From the IMG/VR virus record IMGVR_UViG_3300022935_000005, positions 1-64,000 of that record: 64,000 bases of DNA. One strand, 5' to 3'. Positions 40,274 to 48,753 of this stretch are shown here, piece by piece. How positions within the stretch are numbered: position 1 is the first letter of the stretch; every line of letters begins with the position of its first letter. The notes below the pieces were generated by a model, which had not been told where the DNA came from, did not search any database, and saw nothing but the letters and a program-made list of their open reading frames with translations. A program made the translations under genes and the position numbers. Source of the DNA: a virus.

Positions 40274-41476
40274 ATGGAAGATAATCAACTACTGCAACTA
40301 TATAGAAGATCTTTGGTGCATCTATCAACTTCAAATATTAATTCTACTAGGGTCCACACTCTCAAATCACTTGAAAAAGACAAATTTCGATTGTATGAAG
40401 AAGATCAAAGCTGCGAGTTGCTAATAATAGTGCCTGTCCATAAAAGAGGTAACCACTTAAAAGCAACAGTTAGATGTCTAAAGTCTCAAATAAATAATTT
40501 GGAAGATCCAACCGCTGTTGGGTTGATAGTGTCCGAGATGGATGATGAGCCCTTACATAACATTTTCTGTACAGAGGAGAAAACAAGCTATCACTTTATG
40601 AGAAAAGTGAAGGGTGAATTTAATAAATCTGTTACGATGAACGCCGCAGTAAATCACTTTATTGGAGACACTAGTCATATCCCTTCCTACATTTTGTTTC
40701 ATGATGTAGACATTGTTACAGACGATGGGTGGGTTAAAAGTTGCTTGGACAATGCTAGAAATTTTCAAGCATCACTACCTGCTGGTGAAGGATGGATATG
40801 CCAAACTATAAAAGACAGAAAGCTAGAATACGTTTCAAAAGAAAATACAGAAAAATACTTTTCGAATGAATTGAGTACCAAAGACTTGAGTCAGATATCA
40901 CATAACATAAGCAGCAGGTGGTATGAACAAGTGTATCCACCTGGTGGTAGTATAATGGTGAACGCTCTCCTTCTATATGCTAGTGGTGGTTATGATGAAG
41001 CTTTGTTCTGGGGTTACAGTCCAGAAGATAAGCACTTTTTAGATATATGTCAAATCTTGGCCCCCAACTGTTTTTTTACGTTTGAAAGTGAGAAGAGGTC
41101 TTATCATTTGCACCATGAAAACCTAGAGCTCACCAACAATAGTTTGGAACACATGGTCGCGATAAGTGGCATGATAAAAGCAGATATATCTGTATTTTGC
41201 TATCACCAAGCTATGAAATTAGCCGCGCACATTATTTTTCCCAAAATCAACCACATCGCTTTCTATAGTTTGCTAGACACATCTGGAAAGGATGGGTACC
41301 TAGATTTCTATAAAAACGCTTTTTCTGATATCGATGGCGAGACTTTTGTTCTTGTTCACCGTGCGAACAGGCCTCTTGCTAGGTTTATATTAACTTACTT
41401 GGCTCAAATTATACCAGACCATAAGTTGGTCCAACAATTTAACACAAGCGCCGGCCCAAAGCCCGGTGTTCAGTGA
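40274..41476 (+). CDS. GT2/galactosyltransferase-like glycosyltransferase (400 aa)
   Basis: LLIIVPVHKRGNHLKATVRCLKSQ, YILFHDVDIVTDDGW (DxD) and a C-terminal galactosyltransferase-type motif GGSIMVNALLLYASGGYDEALFWGYSPEDKHFL (about residues 228-258). The last 120 residues are unassigned. The end overlaps the oxygenase gene by four bases. Confidence 0.75.
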   Translation: MEDNQLLQLYRRSLVHLSTSNINSTRVHTLKSLEKDKFRLYEEDQSCELLIIVPVHKRGNHLKATVRCLKSQINNLEDPTAVGLIVSEMDDEPLHNIFCTEEKTSYHFMRKVKGEFNKSVTMNAAVNHFIGDTSHIPSYILFHDVDIVTDDGWVKSCLDNARNFQASLPAGEGWICQTIKDRKLEYVSKENTEKYFSNELSTKDLSQISHNISSRWYEQVYPPGGSIMVNALLLYASGGYDEALFWGYSPEDKHFLDICQILAPNCFFTFESEKRSYHLHHENLELTNNSLEHMVAISGMIKADISVFCYHQAMKLAAHIIFPKINHIAFYSLLDTSGKDGYLDFYKNAFSDIDGETFVLVHRANRPLARFILTYLAQIIPDHKLVQQFNTSAGPKPGVQ

Positions 41477-42159
41477 GGACGATTTTGCAACACAAGATTA
41501 AATACAACAGTGAAAAATACAATTTTGTAGGCCTTATATCAGATCTGTTTGAAGCTGAAGATTTGCAGGTCTTGCATAATCACCTTGAAGAGATTTATGT
41601 AGCCCCAGATGGAAATACTGGTTTGGGAAATGATACACACAGTAAATACCACAAACTGTTTTATGATAAATTGAGATCTGGATGGGACGAGTTTTTGAGT
41701 TCTTACAAATCATTCATAAAAGATGAAGTTGCTTCTAAGTTTAAAGACGAGAAAAGAATCATATATCAAACATTACCGTCATTTCGAATACAGTATCCCA
41801 CAGGAAAAGCCGTTACTACCTGGCATTGTGACAATGATGAAAGACACAAGCATCCGCTGGGTGAATTGAACATATTATTACCTTTGACACAGATGAGAGA
41901 TGAAAGTGCTGTCTGGGCTGAGTCGTTACCAGGATTAGGTGATTTTTCTCCGATGAACTGTGAGTATGGCGAGTTTATAATCTGGAATGGAAACAGGTGC
42001 CGCCACGGAAATAAGCCAAACACTACTGGGCTAACTCGCGTTAGTCTTGATTTTCGTGTGCTTCCTGAAATGTACTACAACGAAGATTATGACTTATCAA
42101 CTGCCACTACAAATATGAAGTTTAAAATTGGTGAATACTATTCCGCCTTAGGAGTTTGA
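41473..42159 (+). CDS. StrG-like Fe(II)/2-oxoglutarate oxygenase (228 aa)
   Basis: GTG start. The iron ligands are visible as WHCD (His118, Asp120) and CRHG (His178); TGLTRVSLDFRV near 183-194 provides the 2-oxoglutarate Arg. HPLGELNILLPLT and WAESLPGLGDFSP complete a signature I associate with proteins annotated as streptomycin biosynthesis StrG-like in phages. Probably hydroxylates a sugar or small molecule of the glycan pathway. Confidence 0.7.
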   Translation: MRTILQHKIKYNSEKYNFVGLISDLFEAEDLQVLHNHLEEIYVAPDGNTGLGNDTHSKYHKLFYDKLRSGWDEFLSSYKSFIKDEVASKFKDEKRIIYQTLPSFRIQYPTGKAVTTWHCDNDERHKHPLGELNILLPLTQMRDESAVWAESLPGLGDFSPMNCEYGEFIIWNGNRCRHGNKPNTTGLTRVSLDFRVLPEMYYNEDYDLSTATTNMKFKIGEYYSALGV

Positions 42160-42160
42160 G

Positions 42161-42826
42161 ATGTTTGTTTCTTTAGAAGATGTGATACCGTACCTGAAGA
42201 AAAAAGGGTTTACTATCAATGATCCATGGGACGTTGTTGATGCCTTCGAAAAAATGGTAGCAGAATACGCAGGAAGTAAATTTGCAGTATCAGTAGATAA
42301 CTGCACAGATGCTATGTTTCTTTGTCTAAAGTATCTCGACGCAAAAGGTACCATTACTGTTCCGTCTAAGACTTACGTTTCCGTCCCACAGACTATTATA
42401 CATGCTGGGTGTAGGGTAAAGTTTGAAGATGTTGAGTGGTCTGGTGCATACCAACTTCACCCGTATCCAGTAATTGATGGTGCAACAAGGTTTACTAAAG
42501 GAATGTATGTTCCAGGGACATATCAGTGTTTGTCATTTCATATAAAGAAAATCCTGAATATTGGTAAAGGTGGTATGATTCTAACAGATGATCCAGAAGC
42601 AGCAAGGTGGTTCAAGGTTGCGCGTTACGAAGGCCGTCACATAGACGTACCGTATGACAAAGATGAGATAGAGATGCTAGGTTGGAATATGTACATGCCA
42701 CCTGAGCAAGCTGCAAGAGGAATTCAAATCTTTAAAGACTTACCAGAAGAAAATAAAGACTGTGGTGGCTCATGGAAGTATCATGATGTCTCTAACTTGA
42801 GCGTATTCAAGGGGTTCGTAGACTAG
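42161..42826 (+). CDS. Short DegT/StrS-family aminotransferase (221 aa)
   Basis: SVDNCTDAMFLCLKYL, VPSKTYVSVPQTIIHAGCRVKFEDV and CLSFHIKKILNIGKGGMILTDD match DegT/DnrJ/EryC1/StrS enzymes; the second Lys of HIKK is at the PLP position. At 221 aa it is much shorter than the usual 370 and lacks the C-terminal domain, so it may be a compact phage form or need a partner. One base after the oxygenase. Confidence 0.7.
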   Translation: MFVSLEDVIPYLKKKGFTINDPWDVVDAFEKMVAEYAGSKFAVSVDNCTDAMFLCLKYLDAKGTITVPSKTYVSVPQTIIHAGCRVKFEDVEWSGAYQLHPYPVIDGATRFTKGMYVPGTYQCLSFHIKKILNIGKGGMILTDDPEAARWFKVARYEGRHIDVPYDKDEIEMLGWNMYMPPEQAARGIQIFKDLPEENKDCGGSWKYHDVSNLSVFKGFVD

Positions 42827-42852
42827 AATGAGTCTAATGAAAGTGGTTTAAT

Positions 42853-43449
42853 ATGAATGATAGCGAAAGAAAGTTCTATAACGAAGACTATTGGTTTAAG
42901 AACACTCATCTTCATGGAGAAGTTAACGGATACGGCTTAGAATATTATGTCTGTAAGATCTACAGAGATGTCATATTCAAGATTAATGACATTCCCGATA
43001 ACGGATACATAGTGGTTCTTGGAAGCAATAATTGCGTTTCTTTTAACTTGCTTTGTGAAAGATATGGTAAAGAAAGATGCATCGGGTATGACATAGCTAA
43101 TCCGACCAACCACGAAAAAGTGATAGTCAAGAATGTCTTAGATTTCAATTCTAGTGATGACATACCCATAGCTTTTGTTCATAACGATATTGGCTCTTTT
43201 CCGACCACGCCGATAGCAAAGTTCGCAGCGCAAGACTGGGCAGCCAGAAATGTCGTAGAAGGAGGTTATTTTTTAAGCAGAAATAATTTTAACGCAGCGA
43301 AATATCCACTTGAGCAGCACTTAGAGAGGCATGGCTTCATAAACACTCACTTTCTAGGTTTACAACCCTTCATGGACTTGAGCTCTTTGGACTCTGCTTG
43401 CGTAGAGGGTCATATGATATCAAAGAAGAATCGGCCGAAACTAAGATAG
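42853..43449 (+). CDS. Putative methyltransferase-like protein (198 aa)
   Basis: GYIVVLGSNNCVSFNLLCERYGKERCIGYDIANP resembles motif I and II of class I methyltransferases, and IPIAFVHNDIGSF the post-motif; the catalytic part is not clear. In the glycan island this could modify a sugar. Alternative: another Rossmann enzyme. Confidence 0.45.
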   Translation: MNDSERKFYNEDYWFKNTHLHGEVNGYGLEYYVCKIYRDVIFKINDIPDNGYIVVLGSNNCVSFNLLCERYGKERCIGYDIANPTNHEKVIVKNVLDFNSSDDIPIAFVHNDIGSFPTTPIAKFAAQDWAARNVVEGGYFLSRNNFNAAKYPLEQHLERHGFINTHFLGLQPFMDLSSLDSACVEGHMISKKNRPKLR

Positions 43450-43459
43450 AGGATACAAC

Positions 43460-44332
43460 ATGGGTTCTAATAAAGATAATGATGTGCTTGAAGTCAACTT
43501 GTTTGACTATAATATTGCCCACGCTACTAGCTATGACGACTCTTTAGAGAAGGGAAGGATAGAGCCCGGTATCAAATACATTAGAGATTATGACCCTCAA
43601 AGAGTAAGCGTATTTACCGATAATATGCTGAGTCAAGTTGATAACAAACCGGGAATTATTAACGTAGCTTGGATAATGGAACCCATAGACTTCGCTCCAA
43701 CTTCTTATAAGTACCTTTCGCAAAATTACAAGAAGTTTGATTTAATCTTAACCCATAACCTAGATGTTATTGATAAACACTTATCAGAAGTTGACTGTCG
43801 ATACGTAACAGCAGATGGTATTTTTTTAGACACTCCTGCTCTTGATAAAGCAAACCACAATAAAAGCCGACTTTGCTCACATATTTTCTCTAGCAAAAGG
43901 TCTCTTCCTGGGCATAGGTTAAGACACGACATCGCCACGATGTTACCTAATTCTTTTGATATGTTCGGATCAGGAACAGGAAAATGGCTAGAAAAAAAGT
44001 CGGATGCTCTAAGAGATTACTATTTTTCTGTTTCAATAGAAAACAGCAGGTCTAGAGGCTACTTTACAGAGAAGATTATGGATTGTTTTGCAACAAGGAC
44101 GGTGCCTATCTATTGGGGAGATGCTCATGTGTGGGAGTATTTCAATAAAGATGGAGCAATCAGGTTTGATACCCTAGAGCAGCTAAAAGACATAATCAAT
44201 GGTATCAATAAAGAGATGTATGATGAGATGCTACCGGCTATTGAGCAGAACTACGAGCTATGTATTAAGTCGTGTTATAGCGTAGACCGTCAAGTAAAGC
44301 AACACATACAAGAATTTATTAAGTCTAGATAA
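43460..44332 (+). CDS. GT10 alpha-1,3-fucosyltransferase-like protein (290 aa)
   Basis: YFSVSIENSRSRGYFTEKIMDCFATRTVPIYWG (about residues 190-222) is the GT10 donor-binding signature (FEN...TEKL...TVPVxxG). N-terminal GIINVAWIMEPIDFAP and the segment after it form the acceptor half. Members transfer fucose from GDP-fucose to glycan. The neighbouring genes make GDP-fucose. Confidence 0.8.
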   Translation: MGSNKDNDVLEVNLFDYNIAHATSYDDSLEKGRIEPGIKYIRDYDPQRVSVFTDNMLSQVDNKPGIINVAWIMEPIDFAPTSYKYLSQNYKKFDLILTHNLDVIDKHLSEVDCRYVTADGIFLDTPALDKANHNKSRLCSHIFSSKRSLPGHRLRHDIATMLPNSFDMFGSGTGKWLEKKSDALRDYYFSVSIENSRSRGYFTEKIMDCFATRTVPIYWGDAHVWEYFNKDGAIRFDTLEQLKDIINGINKEMYDEMLPAIEQNYELCIKSCYSVDRQVKQHIQEFIKSR

Positions 44333-44347
44333 ACAAAGGAAAATAGC

Positions 44348-45061
44348 ATGTATGACATAACGCAACAGTTAGAGGATAGAAACATATTCGATGATATGTC
44401 TTTTCCAAGATTGGTTTCCTACCCAAGAACAGGCTCACACTGGCTAAGGATGATGCTGGAGGTCCACCTGGGCATGCCTTCTTACGTTCAAAGTTTTTTT
44501 GATCCGAATCCCGTTAAATGCTGGGGATTTCATATCCATAATAGGTTGATAAAAGAACCACACCATACAGAGGGTCCTGTTATAGGACTAAAGAATGTGT
44601 TATACCTTTACAGGGATCCAATAGACACGATATTCTCACAACTTAGGTACGAAAAAAATCTACTACCTTCCTGGGACGGCAAGACTAATGAACGTTTAGA
44701 CCAGGACGTTGAAAAGATATCACAAGAATACTACGCTCATCTTAAGCGTTGGTTATCCAATAACAGTGATGTCAAGAATTTTATGTCATTGACGTACGAG
44801 GATTTGAAAGACGATCCTGTTGGAAAGCTGATGGCAATATCTACTTTTTTGGGAATGGGCGGTACTGTTGATACGGCTAGCGAGGCAGTGAGAAGATGTG
44901 ATAAGTCTTTGACAAAAAAACTTACACCACATGACAATAGCGCTTTGAACGACCAGTCTTTAAATCGTCCAGATCAATATGCTGACCAAAAACGGCTCTT
45001 TGCGTCCAGATATGGAAGCGCAATAACTGAGAAGTTCAAGGGTGTATATTATGTCAAGTAA
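44348..45061 (+). CDS. PAPS-dependent sulfotransferase (237 aa)
   Basis: 5' phosphosulfate loop SYPRTGSHWLRMML (24-37) and 3' phosphate-binding LYLYRDPIDTIFSQLRYE near residue 85. Typical P-loop sulfotransferase of about 230 residues. It would place sulfate on a sugar or protein. Ten residues of the C-terminus overlap the next sulfotransferase if that starts at 45051. Confidence 0.8.
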   Translation: MYDITQQLEDRNIFDDMSFPRLVSYPRTGSHWLRMMLEVHLGMPSYVQSFFDPNPVKCWGFHIHNRLIKEPHHTEGPVIGLKNVLYLYRDPIDTIFSQLRYEKNLLPSWDGKTNERLDQDVEKISQEYYAHLKRWLSNNSDVKNFMSLTYEDLKDDPVGKLMAISTFLGMGGTVDTASEAVRRCDKSLTKKLTPHDNSALNDQSLNRPDQYADQKRLFASRYGSAITEKFKGVYYVK

Positions 45062-45719
45062 ACTAGAGCATAATGAACACTGGAATTTAGAGCAAGGTAT
45101 ATCGGAAAGTAATAGCTTATTTTTTGTAGGTGTGCCGAAAACAGGTAGTCAGACTTTCGCTTCTATCCTCGGCGCAGGAGGACCTAACAAGATAAATTCC
45201 GGTAACTTTACGTTAGAAGACTTTTGCTTAATGCACGGAATAGAAAAAGTAAGAAGGTTTAAGAAGGTAGCCTCGATCAGAAATCCGTATGATAGAATAT
45301 ATTCGTGTTGGACATACGCCGCAAAACCGAGAGGCATTAGCTTCAAAGAATTCACCAACCTCTTGAAATCACACTCTAATAGAATAAAGAATTTAGACGA
45401 GCTTTCGTCTATATCTTCTCTAGACTTGATAAGAGAGAACTTTCCTTTTGGGAACTGGACGATGCATGGGTTGGCTTCAATGCACAACTTTATTAAGCAT
45501 CCTGAGATTGGCATAGATCTAATCGTTTCGATTGACGATATGGATCATTCTATAGAGGGAATAAAGGGCTTACTAAAAAAAGACGTCAGCCCTATACATG
45601 TTAATAAGAGTAGTAAACCAGTAGACTCTAGCTCTATGAAACGCGACCCTGAATTTATTTCAATAGTGAACGAAATATATGAGAGAGATTTTGCAGAGTT
45701 TGGTTATGAAATGCTGTGA
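45051..45719 (+). CDS. Second sulfotransferase-like protein (222 aa)
   Basis: FFVGVPKTGSQTFASILG (about 24-41) and KVASIRNPYDRIYSCW match the P-loop and 3' phosphate motifs of sulfotransferases. Divergent from the gene at 44348, hence probably a different acceptor. ATG 45051 preferred over the in-frame GTG at 45042. Confidence 0.78.
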   Translation: MSSKLEHNEHWNLEQGISESNSLFFVGVPKTGSQTFASILGAGGPNKINSGNFTLEDFCLMHGIEKVRRFKKVASIRNPYDRIYSCWTYAAKPRGISFKEFTNLLKSHSNRIKNLDELSSISSLDLIRENFPFGNWTMHGLASMHNFIKHPEIGIDLIVSIDDMDHSIEGIKGLLKKDVSPIHVNKSSKPVDSSSMKRDPEFISIVNEIYERDFAEFGYEML

Positions 45720-45786
45720 GTAGCTATACAGACAGCTTTACAACTATCTAGAGTGTTGTATTTCACTATTCCTTCGTTTTTCTTAA

Positions 45787-45794
45787 TATAAATA
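45787..45794 (+). promoter_or_regulatory. T4-type late promoter TATAAATA
   Basis: An exact TATAAATA, the T4 late -10 box recognised by gp55-type sigma, 56 bases before the GDP-fucose synthase gene and in the only sizeable gap of the island. A gp55 homologue is encoded at 54037. Confidence 0.55.
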
Positions 45795-45849
45795 GAAGTA
45801 GTACGTAGCGTAATGTGTAAACATGTCGTTCCGCAAATAAGGTTTATCT

Positions 45850-46779
45850 ATGAAGATACTAGTTACAGGTGGGCATGGGATGGTTGGATCTGCATTTAAC
45901 CGTGTAGACACCACTCACACAATCATCACTATAGGCCGCCAAGATGCGGATTTAGCAAATCGGTCCGAAGTATTATCAGTGATTGATAAAGTGGAGCCTG
46001 ATGCCGTTATACATCTTGCTGCAAAGGTGGGTGGTGTCAAGGGTAACACTGATTTCGTCGCAGACTTTTATACCGAGAATACCTTGATGAATACCAATAT
46101 CCTTGACTGTTGTCACGAGGCTGGTGTAACAAAAGTGCTATCGCTACTTTCTACGTGTATATATCCAGATGACGCAGTTTACCCATTAACTGAAGATCAA
46201 ATTCATCTTGGTCCACCTCATGTAAGCAACTTTGGATATGCGTATGCAAAGAGGATGCTAGATGTACACTCTAGAGCACTTCGAAGACAATATGATAGAA
46301 ACTACATCTGCGCCGTGCCAAACAATCTGTATGGCCCTTATGACAACTTTGATCTTGAGAATAGTCATGTGATTCCAGCCATCATAAGAAAGATATGGGA
46401 AGCGAAAATTAATAATAGCACACCAATTTTCTGGGGAGACGGTAGTCCCTTAAGAGAGTTTACTTTCTCTGACGATATAGCTAAGTGTTTGATTTTTTTA
46501 CTTGAAAAGTATGAAGATGCCGACCCTGTGAACGTAGGAAACATAGGGGAGGTTAGTATCAAACAAATCGTGGAAAAGACATGCGATATTTTAGATTACA
46601 AGGGTAGTATAGAGTGGGATCCAACAAAGCCTGCTGGACAGTTTAGAAAGCCAAGCGACAACTCTAAATTCATAGGTTTAGGCTGGTCTAACGATATGTA
46701 TACAGACTTCGATACAGGACTGAAGGTAACAATCGATTGGTTTAAGAAAAACTACCCAAATATAAGGGGAGTTAGATGA
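45850..46779 (+). CDS. fcl: GDP-L-fucose synthase-type epimerase/reductase (309 aa)
   Basis: Rossmann start VTGGHGMVGSAF, LLSTCIYP and the catalytic YxxxK in YAYAKRM; NNLYGPYDNF and PAIIRKIWEAK also fit WcaG/Fcl. It would convert GDP-4-keto-6-deoxymannose to GDP-L-fucose. The same fold is used by the colitose synthase ColC, which cannot be ruled out. Overlaps the next gene by four bases. Confidence 0.85.
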   Translation: MKILVTGGHGMVGSAFNRVDTTHTIITIGRQDADLANRSEVLSVIDKVEPDAVIHLAAKVGGVKGNTDFVADFYTENTLMNTNILDCCHEAGVTKVLSLLSTCIYPDDAVYPLTEDQIHLGPPHVSNFGYAYAKRMLDVHSRALRRQYDRNYICAVPNNLYGPYDNFDLENSHVIPAIIRKIWEAKINNSTPIFWGDGSPLREFTFSDDIAKCLIFLLEKYEDADPVNVGNIGEVSIKQIVEKTCDILDYKGSIEWDPTKPAGQFRKPSDNSKFIGLGWSNDMYTDFDTGLKVTIDWFKKNYPNIRGVR

Positions 46780-47552
46780 TCACATGTAATCTAAAGGGAA
46801 GGCTGGGAAACCAGTTGTTTCAGATCGCAACAGCACACGCTCTCGCTCTAGATAATGGTGACAGATGCATATTCCCACTTGGCATTGAGGGTGCTACACC
46901 CAATATCTATGAAAGAACCTTTTACGCAAATACTGTATTAAGAAACATTGTGTATGGATATGACTTTTCGTGGATAAAAAGTATCTATAGAGAACCTGGA
47001 TTCCATTACAGCAAGATAGGCTATCAAGACGGACTACTATTAGACGGGTACTTTCAAAGTGAAAAGTATTTTGTACACCAGAGGGATAGAATACTGGAGC
47101 TTTTTTCGCCCTCTGAATATATCACTGAAAGAGTGGAAAGATATACTGAAGTTATTAACTTTGGTGAGTGTGTAGCGGTTCACGTAAGAAGAGGTGATTA
47201 TGTGAAGTTGTCTGATGTCCACACAAATCTTGCTGAAAACTCACCGTACTACACAGATGCATTAAGTAAATTTTCTAATAAGAAAAAAGTGTTCTTTAGC
47301 GACGATATACAGTGGTGCAAGCAGAAGTTCGGAGACCAACACACATATGTTGCTAATGAAAACGATGTAGTTGAGTTGTTTCTATTTTCGAAGATGTCGA
47401 GTAAGATAATCGCAAATTCATCGTTCAGCTGGTGGGGAGCATGGCTAGGAAGTTTTGACGATGAAGTTATAGCTCCAAAGCAGTGGTTTGGTCAAAATAA
47501 TTCTCACTTAAACACTGAAGATGTGATACCGCAAAGATGGAAAAGAATATGA
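46776..47552 (+). CDS. GT11 alpha-1,2-fucosyltransferase (258 aa)
   Basis: GRLGNQLFQIATAHAL (8-23) and VHVRRGDYV (about 134-142) are the GT11 signatures; SSFSWWGAWLG near the end is the third conserved block. Transfers L-fucose in alpha-1,2 linkage from GDP-fucose. Overlaps genes on both sides by 4 bases. Confidence 0.9.
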   Translation: MITCNLKGRLGNQLFQIATAHALALDNGDRCIFPLGIEGATPNIYERTFYANTVLRNIVYGYDFSWIKSIYREPGFHYSKIGYQDGLLLDGYFQSEKYFVHQRDRILELFSPSEYITERVERYTEVINFGECVAVHVRRGDYVKLSDVHTNLAENSPYYTDALSKFSNKKKVFFSDDIQWCKQKFGDQHTYVANENDVVELFLFSKMSSKIIANSSFSWWGAWLGSFDDEVIAPKQWFGQNNSHLNTEDVIPQRWKRI

Positions 47553-48715
47553 GCATTAGATATCCTCTGGTGAAAGATACCATTGATAATTCCGACATCG
47601 ATGAGCTAATCGAGTGGTTGAAGACGTATCCTAGACTAACAAAGGGACCTTTGACCAAAGAATTCGAATCAAGGTGGGCTTCTTGGCTTGGGTCAAAAAG
47701 AGCAATTTATGTAAATTCAGGAAGCTCAGCGAATCTTCTTATGTTGTATTCCTTGATAGTCGATGGAAAAATAAACCACGGCGATTCGATTATCGTTCCG
47801 GCAATATCATGGGCTACAGACTTATCTCCCGTAATGCAGTTTGGATTGAGACCGATCCTTTGCGATTGTAACATGGAAGACCTGTCTGTGGATCTAGAAC
47901 ACCTTGAGCAATTAATTAAGGATAAAAAACCGAAAGCTCTTATGCTAGTCTCTGTACTTGGACTTGTTCCAGATATGGATAAGCTCATGAAGCTCTGCGA
48001 TGATAATAACGTGATTGTCTTAGAAGACACATGCGAATCATTAGGTTCTATGTTCAGCGGCCGGAAGCTTGGTACATTCGGAACGATGTCGAGTTTCTCT
48101 CTTTATTTTGGTCACCACATATCTACCATAGAGGGTGGTATGATATGCACAGATGATGATAATTTAGCAGATATATTGTTAAGTATAAGGAACCACGGTT
48201 GGGATCGCGACTGGAGCGAAGACAGAAAAGAAAGATACAGGAAAGAGTACAACGTTAAAGAGTTTGACGCTCTTTACAAATTTTATTATCCTGGATTCAA
48301 TGTAAGAGCCACAGATCTTCAAGCAAAGTTGGGCTTTCGACAACTAGAAAAATTAGACGAAGTTTGCAAAATTAGAGAAAGAAATTTTCAACTGTACATG
48401 TCAAACTTAAGTGAATCAGGGATTTGGTTGCCTAAAAACAGTCCAGAGAATTTCACATCTAATTTTTGCTTCCCCATCATCCATGAAAATAGAGATAAGA
48501 TTGCAGGTTCTTTGATATCTGCGGGAGTTGAGTGTCGGCCACTTATCGCTGGTTCAATGGGCACTCAACCCATGTACACTCGTAAGTATGGCGTTTTGCA
48601 TCTCAAGAATGCAAGTGTGGTGGACAACAGCGGAATGTATGTTCCAAACAATCAATCTTTCAAAGAAGAAGACATAGACAGAATTTGTGAAATCATCATT
48701 GGTTCTGTAAACTAG
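47549..48715 (+). CDS. DegT-fold PLP enzyme, ColD-like 3-dehydratase candidate (388 aa)
   Basis: Full-length DegT/StrS fold (VNSGSSANLLMLYSL, VPAISWATDLSPVMQFG, VLEDTCESLGSMFSGRKLGTFGTMSSFSLYF). Where aminotransferases carry the PLP lysine it has His-His (residues 189-190, in FGHHIST-EGGM). Replacement of Lys by His is the hallmark of sugar 3-dehydratases such as ColD, which acts on GDP-4-keto-6-deoxymannose, the product of the next gene. I infer a step toward a 3,6-dideoxy sugar (colitose-like). ATG 47549 overlaps the upstream stop. Confidence 0.75.
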   Translation: MSIRYPLVKDTIDNSDIDELIEWLKTYPRLTKGPLTKEFESRWASWLGSKRAIYVNSGSSANLLMLYSLIVDGKINHGDSIIVPAISWATDLSPVMQFGLRPILCDCNMEDLSVDLEHLEQLIKDKKPKALMLVSVLGLVPDMDKLMKLCDDNNVIVLEDTCESLGSMFSGRKLGTFGTMSSFSLYFGHHISTIEGGMICTDDDNLADILLSIRNHGWDRDWSEDRKERYRKEYNVKEFDALYKFYYPGFNVRATDLQAKLGFRQLEKLDEVCKIRERNFQLYMSNLSESGIWLPKNSPENFTSNFCFPIIHENRDKIAGSLISAGVECRPLIAGSMGTQPMYTRKYGVLHLKNASVVDNSGMYVPNNQSFKEEDIDRICEIIIGSVN

Positions 48716-48753
48716 ACTTTGAAAAACTAAATTTATTATTTAGGGAGTACTTT

